This document shows positions 25,658-34,211 of a stretch of 64,000 nt of DNA, piece after piece. Both the position numbers and the translations under genes were made by a program. This DNA comes from CALBPI01 sp038521865 (GTDB lineage Bacteria > Pseudomonadota > Gammaproteobacteria > Steroidobacterales > Woeseiaceae), in NCBI GenBank assembly GCA_038521865.1, contig JBCBKO010000003.1, positions 429,392-493,391 of the forward strand. Direction: 5' to 3'. Every line of letters begins with the position of its first letter. Position 1 is the first letter of the stretch. Below the pieces are notes generated by a model, which was given only the letters and a program-made list of their open reading frames with translations, did no database searches and was not told where the DNA came from.

Positions 25658-26629
25658 ATGAACCGGTATATTCCGGCGCTGATCGTTACAGCGCTAACAC
25701 TGTCTGGCTGTGCCACCAACACCCGCGAAGTCGCCACGGTCGAAAAAGAAGCAGCCCCGGATCGAGAAATCGAAATCGGCTTTGGCGCTCGACGCCGCAG
25801 CGATTACGGCCTGCTCGTTGTCATGGAGTACAACTCGAATGGCTGGGCCGTGGCCAACATGATCGACTCCCGCAAAATCGGCTACAACCGGACCATTCGA
25901 GCGCGCGAGGGACAAGAGGTCTTGTTCATCAGTTCAGACCTCAAATACGCAGAGCCTTTCTTTGAGGATCAGACTCAGATCCAACAGGAAACAGTGGTGT
26001 GCAACGTCATGTTCAGTAACAACCCGTTGTACAACCCCTGCTCCAGTCGATTCATGACCGTGAATGCATTCAAGTCGCTCGGTAAATCCGCATGGTCGAT
26101 TTTGACCGACTTCGGTATGAGTTCAGGCACCCACAAGGCGCTTGATCACGACACCGTGGCCGAAGCGATTGCGGCCACGGACTTGCTGACCACCATAGAG
26201 AAGCAGGTTGCGGCCTGGGAGTATCAGGAATACCGCGATGCATTCAATGAAGCCAAGACGGCGATCGACTTCTCCGCCTTCATTGACAAGTACGCACGCC
26301 ACGATCCCGACGGGCTGATTTCGCAGGCGATCGCGAGACGCAACGTTTTGCTCTATCAGGAAGAGCTCGATCGACAGGGTATTGATCCCGTGACCTTGAA
26401 GCAGCGCGAGGCACAGGCGAGCGCCGATGAGCTTGCTACATTCAGAGACAATCTGCAGGCAGGCATCAATACCAACTGCGGTCCGGTTCTGGCTGCCGAA
26501 GGCGGCTGGGTGCGCATCCAAAAAGCAGTCGATGGCGTCGGCGATGTGCACTGGATTCCACAAGACAAGGTCTTCCCCCCGGGTTTCGACTGCAGCTTCA
26601 AGAACGGCGAGTACGTCGCGCCCCAATAG
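25658..26629 (+). CDS. Lipoprotein of unknown function
   Basis: The 323-residue protein begins with a lipoprotein signal ending in LTLSGC (Cys18). The mature part holds a small beta-rich region up to about residue 120 with cysteines (VVCNVMF, NPCSSRF), then helices. The last part ends FPPGFDCSFKNGEYVAPQ. No known domain is recognised. The ATG is preceded by GGGAGGAAGGACA, a strong Shine-Dalgarno sequence. It is on the same strand as the Ser/Thr kinase gene 70 bases downstream, so the two may be co-transcribed. Confidence 0.65.
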   Translation: MNRYIPALIVTALTLSGCATNTREVATVEKEAAPDREIEIGFGARRRSDYGLLVVMEYNSNGWAVANMIDSRKIGYNRTIRAREGQEVLFISSDLKYAEPFFEDQTQIQQETVVCNVMFSNNPLYNPCSSRFMTVNAFKSLGKSAWSILTDFGMSSGTHKALDHDTVAEAIAATDLLTTIEKQVAAWEYQEYRDAFNEAKTAIDFSAFIDKYARHDPDGLISQAIARRNVLLYQEELDRQGIDPVTLKQREAQASADELATFRDNLQAGINTNCGPVLAAEGGWVRIQKAVDGVGDVHWIPQDKVFPPGFDCSFKNGEYVAPQ

Positions 26630-26699
26630 TCTCCCGACACCAAAACCCGGTATTCTCGGTCGAGCAACCATCAGACAATAAAAGAATAAGGGATGGGAT

Positions 26700-29048
26700 A
26701 TGCTCGACTGGGAACGTATTAGTGAATCGCTGCATGAGGCGCTGACACTCGATAGAAAAAGTGCCGCCGAATTCGTCGCGCGCGTGCTACCTACTGGTGA
26801 CGATCTGTCGGCAGCCAACCGATTGCTGGAGACGCTCTACCCCGATCCGGGCTTCATGTTGACTCAGGCCGGCGAAGGGATCGAGGAACCAACTCGATTC
26901 GCAACCGGCACACTCGTTGGGCCCTGGCGTATCGTTGAGATCATCGGACGCGGCGGCATGGGCGAAGTGTACCGAGCAGAGCGCGCAGATGGACTCTATG
27001 ATCAAAGTGTCGCGCTGAAGATCATGCACAGTACTGACAGCACCATCAACGCCGTCTTCGAACGCGAACGACAGCGATTGGCGCTGATGGAACATGCTGG
27101 CATCTCCCGCATCGTTGATGGCGGAACCACCGACGATGGTCGTCCCTATATGGCGATGGAGCTCGTTGACGGCACACCGATCGATCAACATTGCTCGGAC
27201 AACCGGCTTAACACCAGTGAGCGCATTCGTCTGGTTCGTCGTACGTGTATGGCGGTCAGCCACGCTCACGGCAAACTCGTTCTGCACAGAGATATAAAGA
27301 CATCCAACGTGCTGGTCGACAGCAGCGGACAGCCGCGACTCATCGACTTTGGCATCGCGGCGACGCTCGGAGACGACGGGCTGCGGGGTGGCCCACTGAC
27401 GCTCTACTGTGCGGCACCCGAGCAGCTGATGGGTGGCGCTTTGTCGGCCCAAACCGATGTGTTCGGTATGGGTGTGCTCTTGCACGAGGTATTGCTGGGA
27501 ACTCGACCGCGCCGTCAAAAGGACGGCGGTATGTCCATCGTCAGTACCTTGGAGCCCGACCTGCAGGCGATTCTCTCGAAAGCCATGGCGACAGACCCGG
27601 CACATCGCTACTCCACGATCGACGCGTTAGCCGAAGATCTCGGCGCGTGGCTAGGAAAACGTCCAGTCGAAGCCCGTAATGGCGGCGTGGCTTACCGCTT
27701 CGGAAAACTGGTACAGCGCGCCCCACTGGCATCGACACTCGCGGCGGGGTTTGTGCTAGCACTGGTCGGAGGCACGGTCTTTAGCCTCCGGTATGCGGCA
27801 GAAGCTCAAGCTGAAACAGAGCGCGCACAACGTGCGCTCGTCCGCGCGCAGTGGCAATTCAATCGGTCCGAGGCGAACCTCGCGGCGCAGCAGTCCTATT
27901 CAGATATCCTTCAGCGTGCGTTTGGTGGTGACAAGACTGATGAATTGTCTTCCATGCTGGTCGAACGCTGGGAGTCGGCCTGGGCGGATCGAGAAAACGA
28001 CCCAGACACGGCAGCCGCCACCAGCTACGCGGTGGGTCGGAATTTCTTTTTCAGGAGCGACACGAAACGCGCGCTTGAAATCTTTGACCCGTGGATGGCG
28101 TCCGGTATCGGTCCTGCGCCATTGGTCGAAATCGGCGAAGAGGTTTATGCGCTAATGTTGGCTACGGCCAACCGTAACGACGAAGCAGGCCCGAGGTTAC
28201 GCGAGCTGATTGATCGGTTCGAAACGGGCTTTCGGGAAAGTGACGCGGATCTCTTCAACTATGCATTCAAACTCGCCGTTATCACCAAAGCTGACGAAGA
28301 CCTCGCGCGCGCTGAGTCCGTGTTGCTGCGGCTAATTCCCAACGACAACGAACCATTCGAAACGCTCTTTCATCAGAACCAGCTGGGGTTCCTGCGTCTG
28401 CTTCGCAATGAGCGCCCCGGAGCATTGGCAGCGTTTAAGGCAGCACTAAGTATTTTTGATGACAACCCGCAATTGGCCGCTTACGGCCGCGACATTGTGC
28501 GGTTCAACGTTGCACTTCAGGAACTCGGCCTGACCCGCGATCTCGACGCGGCGGAATCTCTGACTCAGGCGATACTCACCGAGGACTTCGAACTCAAGGG
28601 TGAGAGTGCACAACAGGGCCGAGCGCTGTTGCTGATGGGGATGATCCACGGTGAACGTGGCGAACTGGATGAAGCGCTCTCGAGAGTAGACGCCGCAGAC
28701 GCTTTGTTTGCCAAATACACCGGCACAAATTCGTCAATGCGCGTGACTACCTGCGCAGTCAAGGCGGCGATTATGGCCGATGCCGGCATGTATGACGAAG
28801 CCCGCAGACAACTCGGTGAGGCGCGTGCATTGATTGATGACGCATCCGGCGACAGTGCTGAGCACGCCGTAAAATTCCTGGAACTCTATACCGACGTTGC
28901 CGCCGACAGTGAAGGCACGAATGCGACCGCTCGCTTCGAAGCAGGCAAACTCGCCGACACCATCCGTGGCAACGGTGTTCTGCACTACTGGTTCCAACGG
29001 CTCGTCGAGCGTGGCGTACTCGATGAGTCACTCCTGAAGTCCGGTTAA
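26700..29048 (+). CDS. Membrane serine/threonine protein kinase with C-terminal repeat domain
   Basis: The 782-residue kinase shows glycine loop GRGGMGEVYRAE (83-94), Lys107 in VALKIM, catalytic HRDIKTSNVLVD (Asp198), DFG at 216-218 and APEQLMG (239-245). One membrane segment lies near 342-364 (STLAAGFVLALVGGTVFSL), so the kinase is cytosolic. The following 415 residues are helical, TPR-like and periplasmic. The gene converges with an ECF sigma factor of the TIGR02999 type, sharing TTAA at 29045-29048. Kinases of this build phosphorylate and activate partner ECF sigma factors in the ECF43 group (EcfP/PknT of Vibrio, as I recall). Confidence 0.92.
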   Translation: MLDWERISESLHEALTLDRKSAAEFVARVLPTGDDLSAANRLLETLYPDPGFMLTQAGEGIEEPTRFATGTLVGPWRIVEIIGRGGMGEVYRAERADGLYDQSVALKIMHSTDSTINAVFERERQRLALMEHAGISRIVDGGTTDDGRPYMAMELVDGTPIDQHCSDNRLNTSERIRLVRRTCMAVSHAHGKLVLHRDIKTSNVLVDSSGQPRLIDFGIAATLGDDGLRGGPLTLYCAAPEQLMGGALSAQTDVFGMGVLLHEVLLGTRPRRQKDGGMSIVSTLEPDLQAILSKAMATDPAHRYSTIDALAEDLGAWLGKRPVEARNGGVAYRFGKLVQRAPLASTLAAGFVLALVGGTVFSLRYAAEAQAETERAQRALVRAQWQFNRSEANLAAQQSYSDILQRAFGGDKTDELSSMLVERWESAWADRENDPDTAAATSYAVGRNFFFRSDTKRALEIFDPWMASGIGPAPLVEIGEEVYALMLATANRNDEAGPRLRELIDRFETGFRESDADLFNYAFKLAVITKADEDLARAESVLLRLIPNDNEPFETLFHQNQLGFLRLLRNERPGALAAFKAALSIFDDNPQLAAYGRDIVRFNVALQELGLTRDLDAAESLTQAILTEDFELKGESAQQGRALLLMGMIHGERGELDEALSRVDAADALFAKYTGTNSSMRVTTCAVKAAIMADAGMYDEARRQLGEARALIDDASGDSAEHAVKFLELYTDVAADSEGTNATARFEAGKLADTIRGNGVLHYWFQRLVERGVLDESLLKSG

Positions 29049-29608
29049 TCTTTTATGCGCGCCGCGAGCCACCGACGCGCTTGCTGCCAGTCGCGCCTCA
29101 CGGATCGCTCCGACAACCCCAGCATCTCAGCGGTTTCGACTTCACTCATCCCTGAGAAGTATCTGGCATCGACCACCCGCAGCCAGCGCTCGTTTTCCTC
29201 AGCAAGCTGACCTAACAGCTCTGCGATGCCCACGATCTGTTCCGGCGTTTCACTAAACTCAGCAAGTTGATTCTCGGCATCCGCAAGATCAATCGCTAGC
29301 TGATCACCACCGTGCTTTTGCGTGAGCTTCCGGCGCGCGTGATCTACGACAACCTGGCGCATCGCGAGGCTCGCGGTCTTCAAGAAATGCTTCTGAGACT
29401 GCCATATCGTTCGACCACTCAGCTTGAGAAAACTCTCGTGAAGCACGTCTTCGGTCATCATCGTGTCACTAAAGCCAGCACGTCTTCGCCGGGTTCTTGC
29501 GATCCGTAACAACGCCTCATACGCGTCCTCAACCAGGCCTTCCGCAATACGCTGCTCCTCCGGCTCGTAACCGCTCGCGTGGTCTGCGTCTTCCTCGCTC
29601 ATCTCCAC
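29045..29608 (-). CDS. ECF sigma factor, TIGR02999 type
   Basis: The 187-residue protein contains EDVLHESFLKLSGRTIWQSQ then KHFLKTASLAMRQVVVDHAR, the signature of the TIGR02999 (sig-70_X6) group, and a region 4 with MSEVETAEMLGLSERSVRRDW. No anti-sigma factor gene is nearby. Instead the convergent neighbour is a membrane Ser/Thr kinase, which fits activation by phosphorylation of region 2 rather than release from an anti-sigma. The start is GTG 29608; ATG 29602 in frame is an alternative. It is divergent from the RND exporter gene. Confidence 0.9.
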   Translation of the reverse strand: MEMSEEDADHASGYEPEEQRIAEGLVEDAYEALLRIARTRRRRAGFSDTMMTEDVLHESFLKLSGRTIWQSQKHFLKTASLAMRQVVVDHARRKLTQKHGGDQLAIDLADAENQLAEFSETPEQIVGIAELLGQLAEENERWLRVVDARYFSGMSEVETAEMLGLSERSVRRDWQQARRWLAARIKD

Positions 29609-29708
29609 ATGCTACCGAAAAAAAATACGTGAGGCCTGTCCGGTTTGGCGAGATTTTTCGTTAGTACATAACAGGAGCCCTACAACACTGCCGTTCACGG
29701 AGCATCTC

Positions 29709-32048
29709 ATGCACAGAACGAAAACAAAGAGCGATCCCGCGATTTTCCGAACCATTATCAGGCATCGACGCGTCCTGTTAATCGCCACCTTCGCCCTCAT
29801 AGTCATCGCTGCCATCGGACTCGGCGGCGTTACTAAAGACCCCTCAGTCGATGCGTTCGTACCGCAAGATCATCCTGCCGCCATTGCGCGCGACAAGGCC
29901 GCGGAGGTTTTCGGGCTTGAGGACCCGGTGGTGATCGGCCTGACCTCACGAACCAGTGAATCCGCCTTTACCGCGTCGACGCTAGAGACACTGGTGAAAC
30001 TCGATGCCGCTATCCGTCAGATTGACGGGGTTAAGAAGAACGACGTCATCAGTCTCGCATCACAAAATGCAATGCTTGCGGACAATGGTGACCTCTTGGT
30101 CGAACCGGTCATTGACGACAATCAGCCCAACGATGAGACCGCGGCGCTCGCCTTGCACCGCTTCCAGTCGATGCCGATGCTTTCAGGAGTATTGGCTGCG
30201 CCCGATGCAAGCATGCTGATACTGATTGCACCGGTTGTCGACGCCAACAACGCAACGCAAACGCTTGCGGATATTCGAGCACTCGTCGCCGAAGTCACGG
30301 ATGCTTCGACCCAAGCACATATTGCCGGTGTCGCCACCATGAATGCGCGGCTTGCTGGAATGGTCGATACCGACACGAAAATTTTCGTCCCGGCAGCGAT
30401 TGTTACGGTGTTACTGATTTTGCTGGTGGCACTGCGCCGAGTAAGCGCGCTCACTGGGCCACTACTGGTGATCGCCGGATCTGCGGCCGTTGCCATCGGC
30501 CTCATGGGATGGATAGGTGCACGGTACTACCTGATCACAACCGCGCTACCCGTGGTGATTATGGCAATCGCTGTTGCTGACACGTTGCATCTCTCAACCT
30601 ACTTCCTGCAGGCACGCACACAGCGTCCCGATTTCAGCGCCGCTGAAGCCGTCGGTGTTGCACTCTCGAAAGCCTGGCTGCCAATCACACTAACCAGCAT
30701 CACGACGATTGCGGCATTCTGTGGATTGTCATTCGGCACCGCAATGCAACCGATTTCGGAATTTGGTTTGTTCGCCGCGGTCGGCGTTGCAGCTGCGTGG
30801 GTACTCAGTCTGACAGCGCTTCCAGCAGTCTTGATCTTGACGGACTTACAACCCAGTCACGGTGCAGGCTCGATCGCAACTTCCGGCTGGCTTGACCGTA
30901 GCCTGCACAAGGTCACCGACTTCGCATTCGAACGGCCTGTTGTCTCGTTGCTCGCGAGCACAGGCGTGTTTGCCCTGCTCGTCGCCTTCGCATTGCAAGC
31001 GCGGTTCGACTATGAGCGTCAGCGCTATTTCACAAGCGACGACCCGGTCCTGCAGGCCGATAGCAGCATCAACCGCGCACTCGGGGGCGTGAACTTTCTC
31101 GACGTCGTGGTAACAGCACCCGAGGACGCCTCACTGATGACACCGGAAGCGCTTCAGTCTATTGCCGAGTTGCGGGGTGCGATGGCGGAGCTACCGCTAG
31201 TCTCGCAAGTGAATGGCATCGACAGCTACATCGCGCACATGCATCACCTGTTGACCGACGCGCCAGCGTCTACGCTACCGGACAAAGCACGAGCGCCTGG
31301 TCAGTACATGTTTCTGTATGAGGCTTCGGGTGAACCCGAGGACTTCAAACGCGACATTGACTATGAACACCGCACCGCGTTAGTTCGAGCTCAACTGTCC
31401 ACCGATAACTACAGAGCAACGCGAGAAACCGTGCGTGCGCTGGAGGGTGTTGTCGCAGAGTGGATGCAATCCACCACGCTCAAGGCGGATATCAGTGGCA
31501 GGATCGCCGTGAATACCGGTTGGATGGATCAACTTTCCACCAACCACATCAAGGGGCTGCTGCTCGCTACCGCTTTGGTGTTCCTGACCACCTGGTTCGT
31601 CTTCCGCTCGTTCGGTTATGCCGTGATGGCGATGGTGCCTGTCGTCTTTGGTGTCATTTGCGTCTACGCCGCCATGGGCGCACTGGGTCTCGACATAGCG
31701 CCCGCAACCTCAATGACAGCGGCAATTGCGACCGGTCTCGGCGTCGACTTCGGCATTCATTTGATCTCCTTGATTCGCCAGCAACGCGCAAGAGGACAAA
31801 GCACGTACGATGCGTTCTCTCACGATTACCTCGTTGTCGCTCGCGCGTGCTTCTTTTCCGCGATTGCCTTGGGCGTAGCGCTCGCCGTGATTTGTATTTC
31901 GTCGGCGCCGGTGCTGCGCTGGTTCGGCTTGCTCGTGAGCACCGGCGCCTTCGGTTCGCTCATCGGTGCACTCATCATCCTGCCGGCGCTCTGGTCGGTG
32001 GTTTACAACTCTGTCGAAAGGAACTCGAGTTATGCGTTGTCTTTCTAG
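29709..32048 (+). CDS. RND/MMPL superfamily exporter
   Basis: This 779-residue protein has two repeated halves. Each has a first membrane helix (LLIATFALIVIAAIGLGG; VSLLASTGVFALLVAFALQA), a periplasmic domain, and a cluster of five helices (from about 230 and 610). Phrases such as VVIMAIAVADTLHLSTYF and GLGVDFGIHLISLI carry the intramembrane Asp residues used for proton coupling. The family exports lipids, hopanoids or drugs. The next two genes encode a LolA-like periplasmic protein and an outer-membrane protein, so the three probably form an envelope lipid or lipoprotein transport path. It overlaps the next gene by 17 bases. Confidence 0.9.
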   Translation: MHRTKTKSDPAIFRTIIRHRRVLLIATFALIVIAAIGLGGVTKDPSVDAFVPQDHPAAIARDKAAEVFGLEDPVVIGLTSRTSESAFTASTLETLVKLDAAIRQIDGVKKNDVISLASQNAMLADNGDLLVEPVIDDNQPNDETAALALHRFQSMPMLSGVLAAPDASMLILIAPVVDANNATQTLADIRALVAEVTDASTQAHIAGVATMNARLAGMVDTDTKIFVPAAIVTVLLILLVALRRVSALTGPLLVIAGSAAVAIGLMGWIGARYYLITTALPVVIMAIAVADTLHLSTYFLQARTQRPDFSAAEAVGVALSKAWLPITLTSITTIAAFCGLSFGTAMQPISEFGLFAAVGVAAAWVLSLTALPAVLILTDLQPSHGAGSIATSGWLDRSLHKVTDFAFERPVVSLLASTGVFALLVAFALQARFDYERQRYFTSDDPVLQADSSINRALGGVNFLDVVVTAPEDASLMTPEALQSIAELRGAMAELPLVSQVNGIDSYIAHMHHLLTDAPASTLPDKARAPGQYMFLYEASGEPEDFKRDIDYEHRTALVRAQLSTDNYRATRETVRALEGVVAEWMQSTTLKADISGRIAVNTGWMDQLSTNHIKGLLLATALVFLTTWFVFRSFGYAVMAMVPVVFGVICVYAAMGALGLDIAPATSMTAAIATGLGVDFGIHLISLIRQQRARGQSTYDAFSHDYLVVARACFFSAIALGVALAVICISSAPVLRWFGLLVSTGAFGSLIGALIILPALWSVVYNSVERNSSYALSF

Positions 32049-32826
32049 TGTGCTCGTTCTCGCAGCGCTGCTGCCGATACTCGCCGCAGCGGATGAGATG
32101 ACGGCCGATGCCCTCGCAACACTGGTGATCGAACGACCGGCAAACGAAGGGCGTGTTGGTACGATGCACTTCGAGCTAATCAACAAGCGAGGTCGCTCGC
32201 GCAACCGGGCTGCACTGATGATGCACTCGGATCGTGAGGACGCCCAACGGATTGGCATCTTTTTTGTGCGCCCGTCGATGATTCAGGAGACTGCATTTCT
32301 GAGCATCAATCGACCTGGCGACAACGATGAAAACTGGCTCTATTTGCCAGCGACGGAGCGTGTCCGTCGATTACCCACATCGGATCGTGGCGATACGTTC
32401 ATGGGCACGGACCTCACCTACGGAGATATACAGGAGAACTTCAAGTTCCCCGCTGAAGACTGGCTCTTCTCGCTGGATACGAGCCCGGAACAATCGCCTT
32501 ACCCGGTACTACACGGTGTGGCGCGCACCCCGGAAATTGCAAAAGAACTTGGCTACCAAGAGTTTCGTGCAGCCATTGACGTCGCCCATCAATTTCCGGT
32601 GAAGGTCGAATACACCGACACGGACAACGCACCACTCAAGACGGTTGAAGTAAAGGCGATTGAATGGGTTGGCGATGCACCGACGGCTATGGCCTTTGAG
32701 GTCCATAACATCCAGACCGGACACACAACGCGCGTGCACTTTACCGAAATGCGACACGTACCCAACCTGGACGTAGAGTTTTTTGCTCCTGACGCATTGG
32801 CTTACGGTATCCCTGAGGTCGACTGA
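32032..32826 (+). CDS. Outer-membrane lipoprotein-sorting (LolA-like) protein
   Basis: The start is ATG 32032 (AGGA nine bases upstream), inside the 3' end of the exporter gene, giving 264 residues. A signal peptide (LSSVLVLAALLPILAAA) is followed by a LolA-like domain: MHFELINKRGRSRNRAALMM, DNDENWLYLPATERVRRL, GTDLTYGDIQENFKF. This matches the family that travels with MMPL exporters and is thought to carry a lipidic substrate across the periplasm. The stop at 32826 is one base before the ATG of the outer-membrane protein gene. Confidence 0.85.
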   Translation: MRCLSSVLVLAALLPILAAADEMTADALATLVIERPANEGRVGTMHFELINKRGRSRNRAALMMHSDREDAQRIGIFFVRPSMIQETAFLSINRPGDNDENWLYLPATERVRRLPTSDRGDTFMGTDLTYGDIQENFKFPAEDWLFSLDTSPEQSPYPVLHGVARTPEIAKELGYQEFRAAIDVAHQFPVKVEYTDTDNAPLKTVEVKAIEWVGDAPTAMAFEVHNIQTGHTTRVHFTEMRHVPNLDVEFFAPDALAYGIPEVD

Positions 32827-32827
32827 C

Positions 32828-34099
32828 ATGTACGACTCAATAAAGCGGCTCACGCGCGGCGGTCTTATGGTTTCACTATTTGTCCTGACGTCGCAACCGC
32901 TCGCCGCCGATACCGACGTATCGATCGCACAGACGCTCGCGATGGGTCGCGCCGAGCATGACGCAGGACAGGCGAGAACCACGCTCGCCACAAAAACTCG
33001 AGAAAGACTCTCCCGTCAGACGCGATTGAATCTCGACCTCAGGATCGAGTCGGCGCTCGGGGACACAGGTCTCGGCACCCGCGACACCTTCGCACCGCTT
33101 TCTCGACCCTGGGAACTCGGCGCAAATACCCGGCTAGAGATCGATGAAGCGACGATAGCCTGGCGTAAACGCTCGACACATTTGACCCTTGGGAAACAGA
33201 GTGTCGCCTGGGGGGTTCTTGATGGCTTGCAGGTCACCGACCGATTGAACCCGGTGCGTCTGCGCGAAGGTGTGTTCACCGAAACGCGGCCGGAACGAAT
33301 CTCTCGGTGGGGGTTGCGTCTGCGAACGCGCAAGGCAGGTTTCGACTGGGATGCGGTGATCCAACCCGATACGACAGTAAGCCAGCTACCGCTACAAGGC
33401 GATACCTTCGAGCCGCGGGCCGCTCGTCTGCGCGGTGGTTTGCCGTTCGAAGCGGGTAACGTCAGTGTCACCTTCGATAAGCCCGCGACGACAACCGCAG
33501 GACTTCGCATGTCGCATCGGAACGGCGACCAGGATTGGTCACTGCTCGTTATTCGAGGCCCTGAATATGAACCGATCTTTTCGCTGGACGCGTCTGGAGT
33601 TACGGCACGCTATCCCACGCGCACGCTGCTGGGGGCGACCTGGCAGAAAACACTCGGCAACCAAGTTATCAGAGCCGAAGTGGCGGCGGTTCCCAATCAA
33701 CCCGTCAACCTTGGGACAGAGCTCGGCGTCGCCGTCGAACGAAGCCGCTGGATCGGCGGTGTCGGCATGGACTGGGACCTGCCGGATGGCTGGTTCCTGA
33801 ACATTCAACTTGCCATCGACCAAATCGATGGACGCGACCTGGCGCGACCACGCAGAGACGAGGTCCTGACGACGCGTATTCGACGTGCATTCGATAATGA
33901 CCAGTGGCTCCTTCAAGCCGAGTTGATCGGCAATCTTGGTGACGGCGATGGAACGTTTCGCCCTAGTCTGAGTTGGCAGGTCAACGACGCGCTTCGCGTG
34001 AGCTGGGGTGCAGACATTATCTGGGGCGAACCCAACGGACTGTTCGGGCAATTCGATGCCAATGATCGAGTCTGGCTGCGCGCCATAATGAGCCTCTAA
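32828..34099 (+). CDS. Outer-membrane beta-barrel protein of the exporter operon
   Basis: This 423-residue protein begins with a signal peptide (LMVSLFVLTSQPLAADT). The remainder alternates beta strands ending in aromatic residues, such as ATIAWRKRSTHLTLGKQSVAWG, RISRWGLRLRTRKAGFDWDA and the final VWLRAIMSL. The pattern LGKQSVAWGVLDGLQVTDRL resembles DUF1302-type porin-like proteins that accompany RND exporters and LolA-like proteins. It starts one base after the LolA-like stop, so expression is coupled. Its role is probably the outer-membrane step for the same substrate. Confidence 0.75.
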   Translation: MYDSIKRLTRGGLMVSLFVLTSQPLAADTDVSIAQTLAMGRAEHDAGQARTTLATKTRERLSRQTRLNLDLRIESALGDTGLGTRDTFAPLSRPWELGANTRLEIDEATIAWRKRSTHLTLGKQSVAWGVLDGLQVTDRLNPVRLREGVFTETRPERISRWGLRLRTRKAGFDWDAVIQPDTTVSQLPLQGDTFEPRAARLRGGLPFEAGNVSVTFDKPATTTAGLRMSHRNGDQDWSLLVIRGPEYEPIFSLDASGVTARYPTRTLLGATWQKTLGNQVIRAEVAAVPNQPVNLGTELGVAVERSRWIGGVGMDWDLPDGWFLNIQLAIDQIDGRDLARPRRDEVLTTRIRRAFDNDQWLLQAELIGNLGDGDGTFRPSLSWQVNDALRVSWGADIIWGEPNGLFGQFDANDRVWLRAIMSL

Positions 34100-34142
34100 A
34101 AGTGCTACACTACTTCGACATTCTGCGTGTGGAGGGGGTGTT

Positions 34143-34211
34143 ATGCGAGCGCTGTTGGGACCAGCGGTTGCGAGAGCCGATTTAGAATCAGGGCACACTC
34201 ATGTCGCATGA
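34143..34211 (+). CDS. 22-codon upstream open reading frame
   Basis: An ATG at 34143 with a strong GGAGGGGG Shine-Dalgarno sequence opens a frame MRALLGPAVARADLESGHTH then V-A and stop. It ends at 34211, eleven bases inside the sensor kinase gene, whose own ATG at 34201 has only a weak AGGG. This is the layout of a leader peptide that controls or couples translation of the kinase. The peptide itself resembles nothing known. Confidence 0.4.
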   Translation: MRALLGPAVARADLESGHTHVA

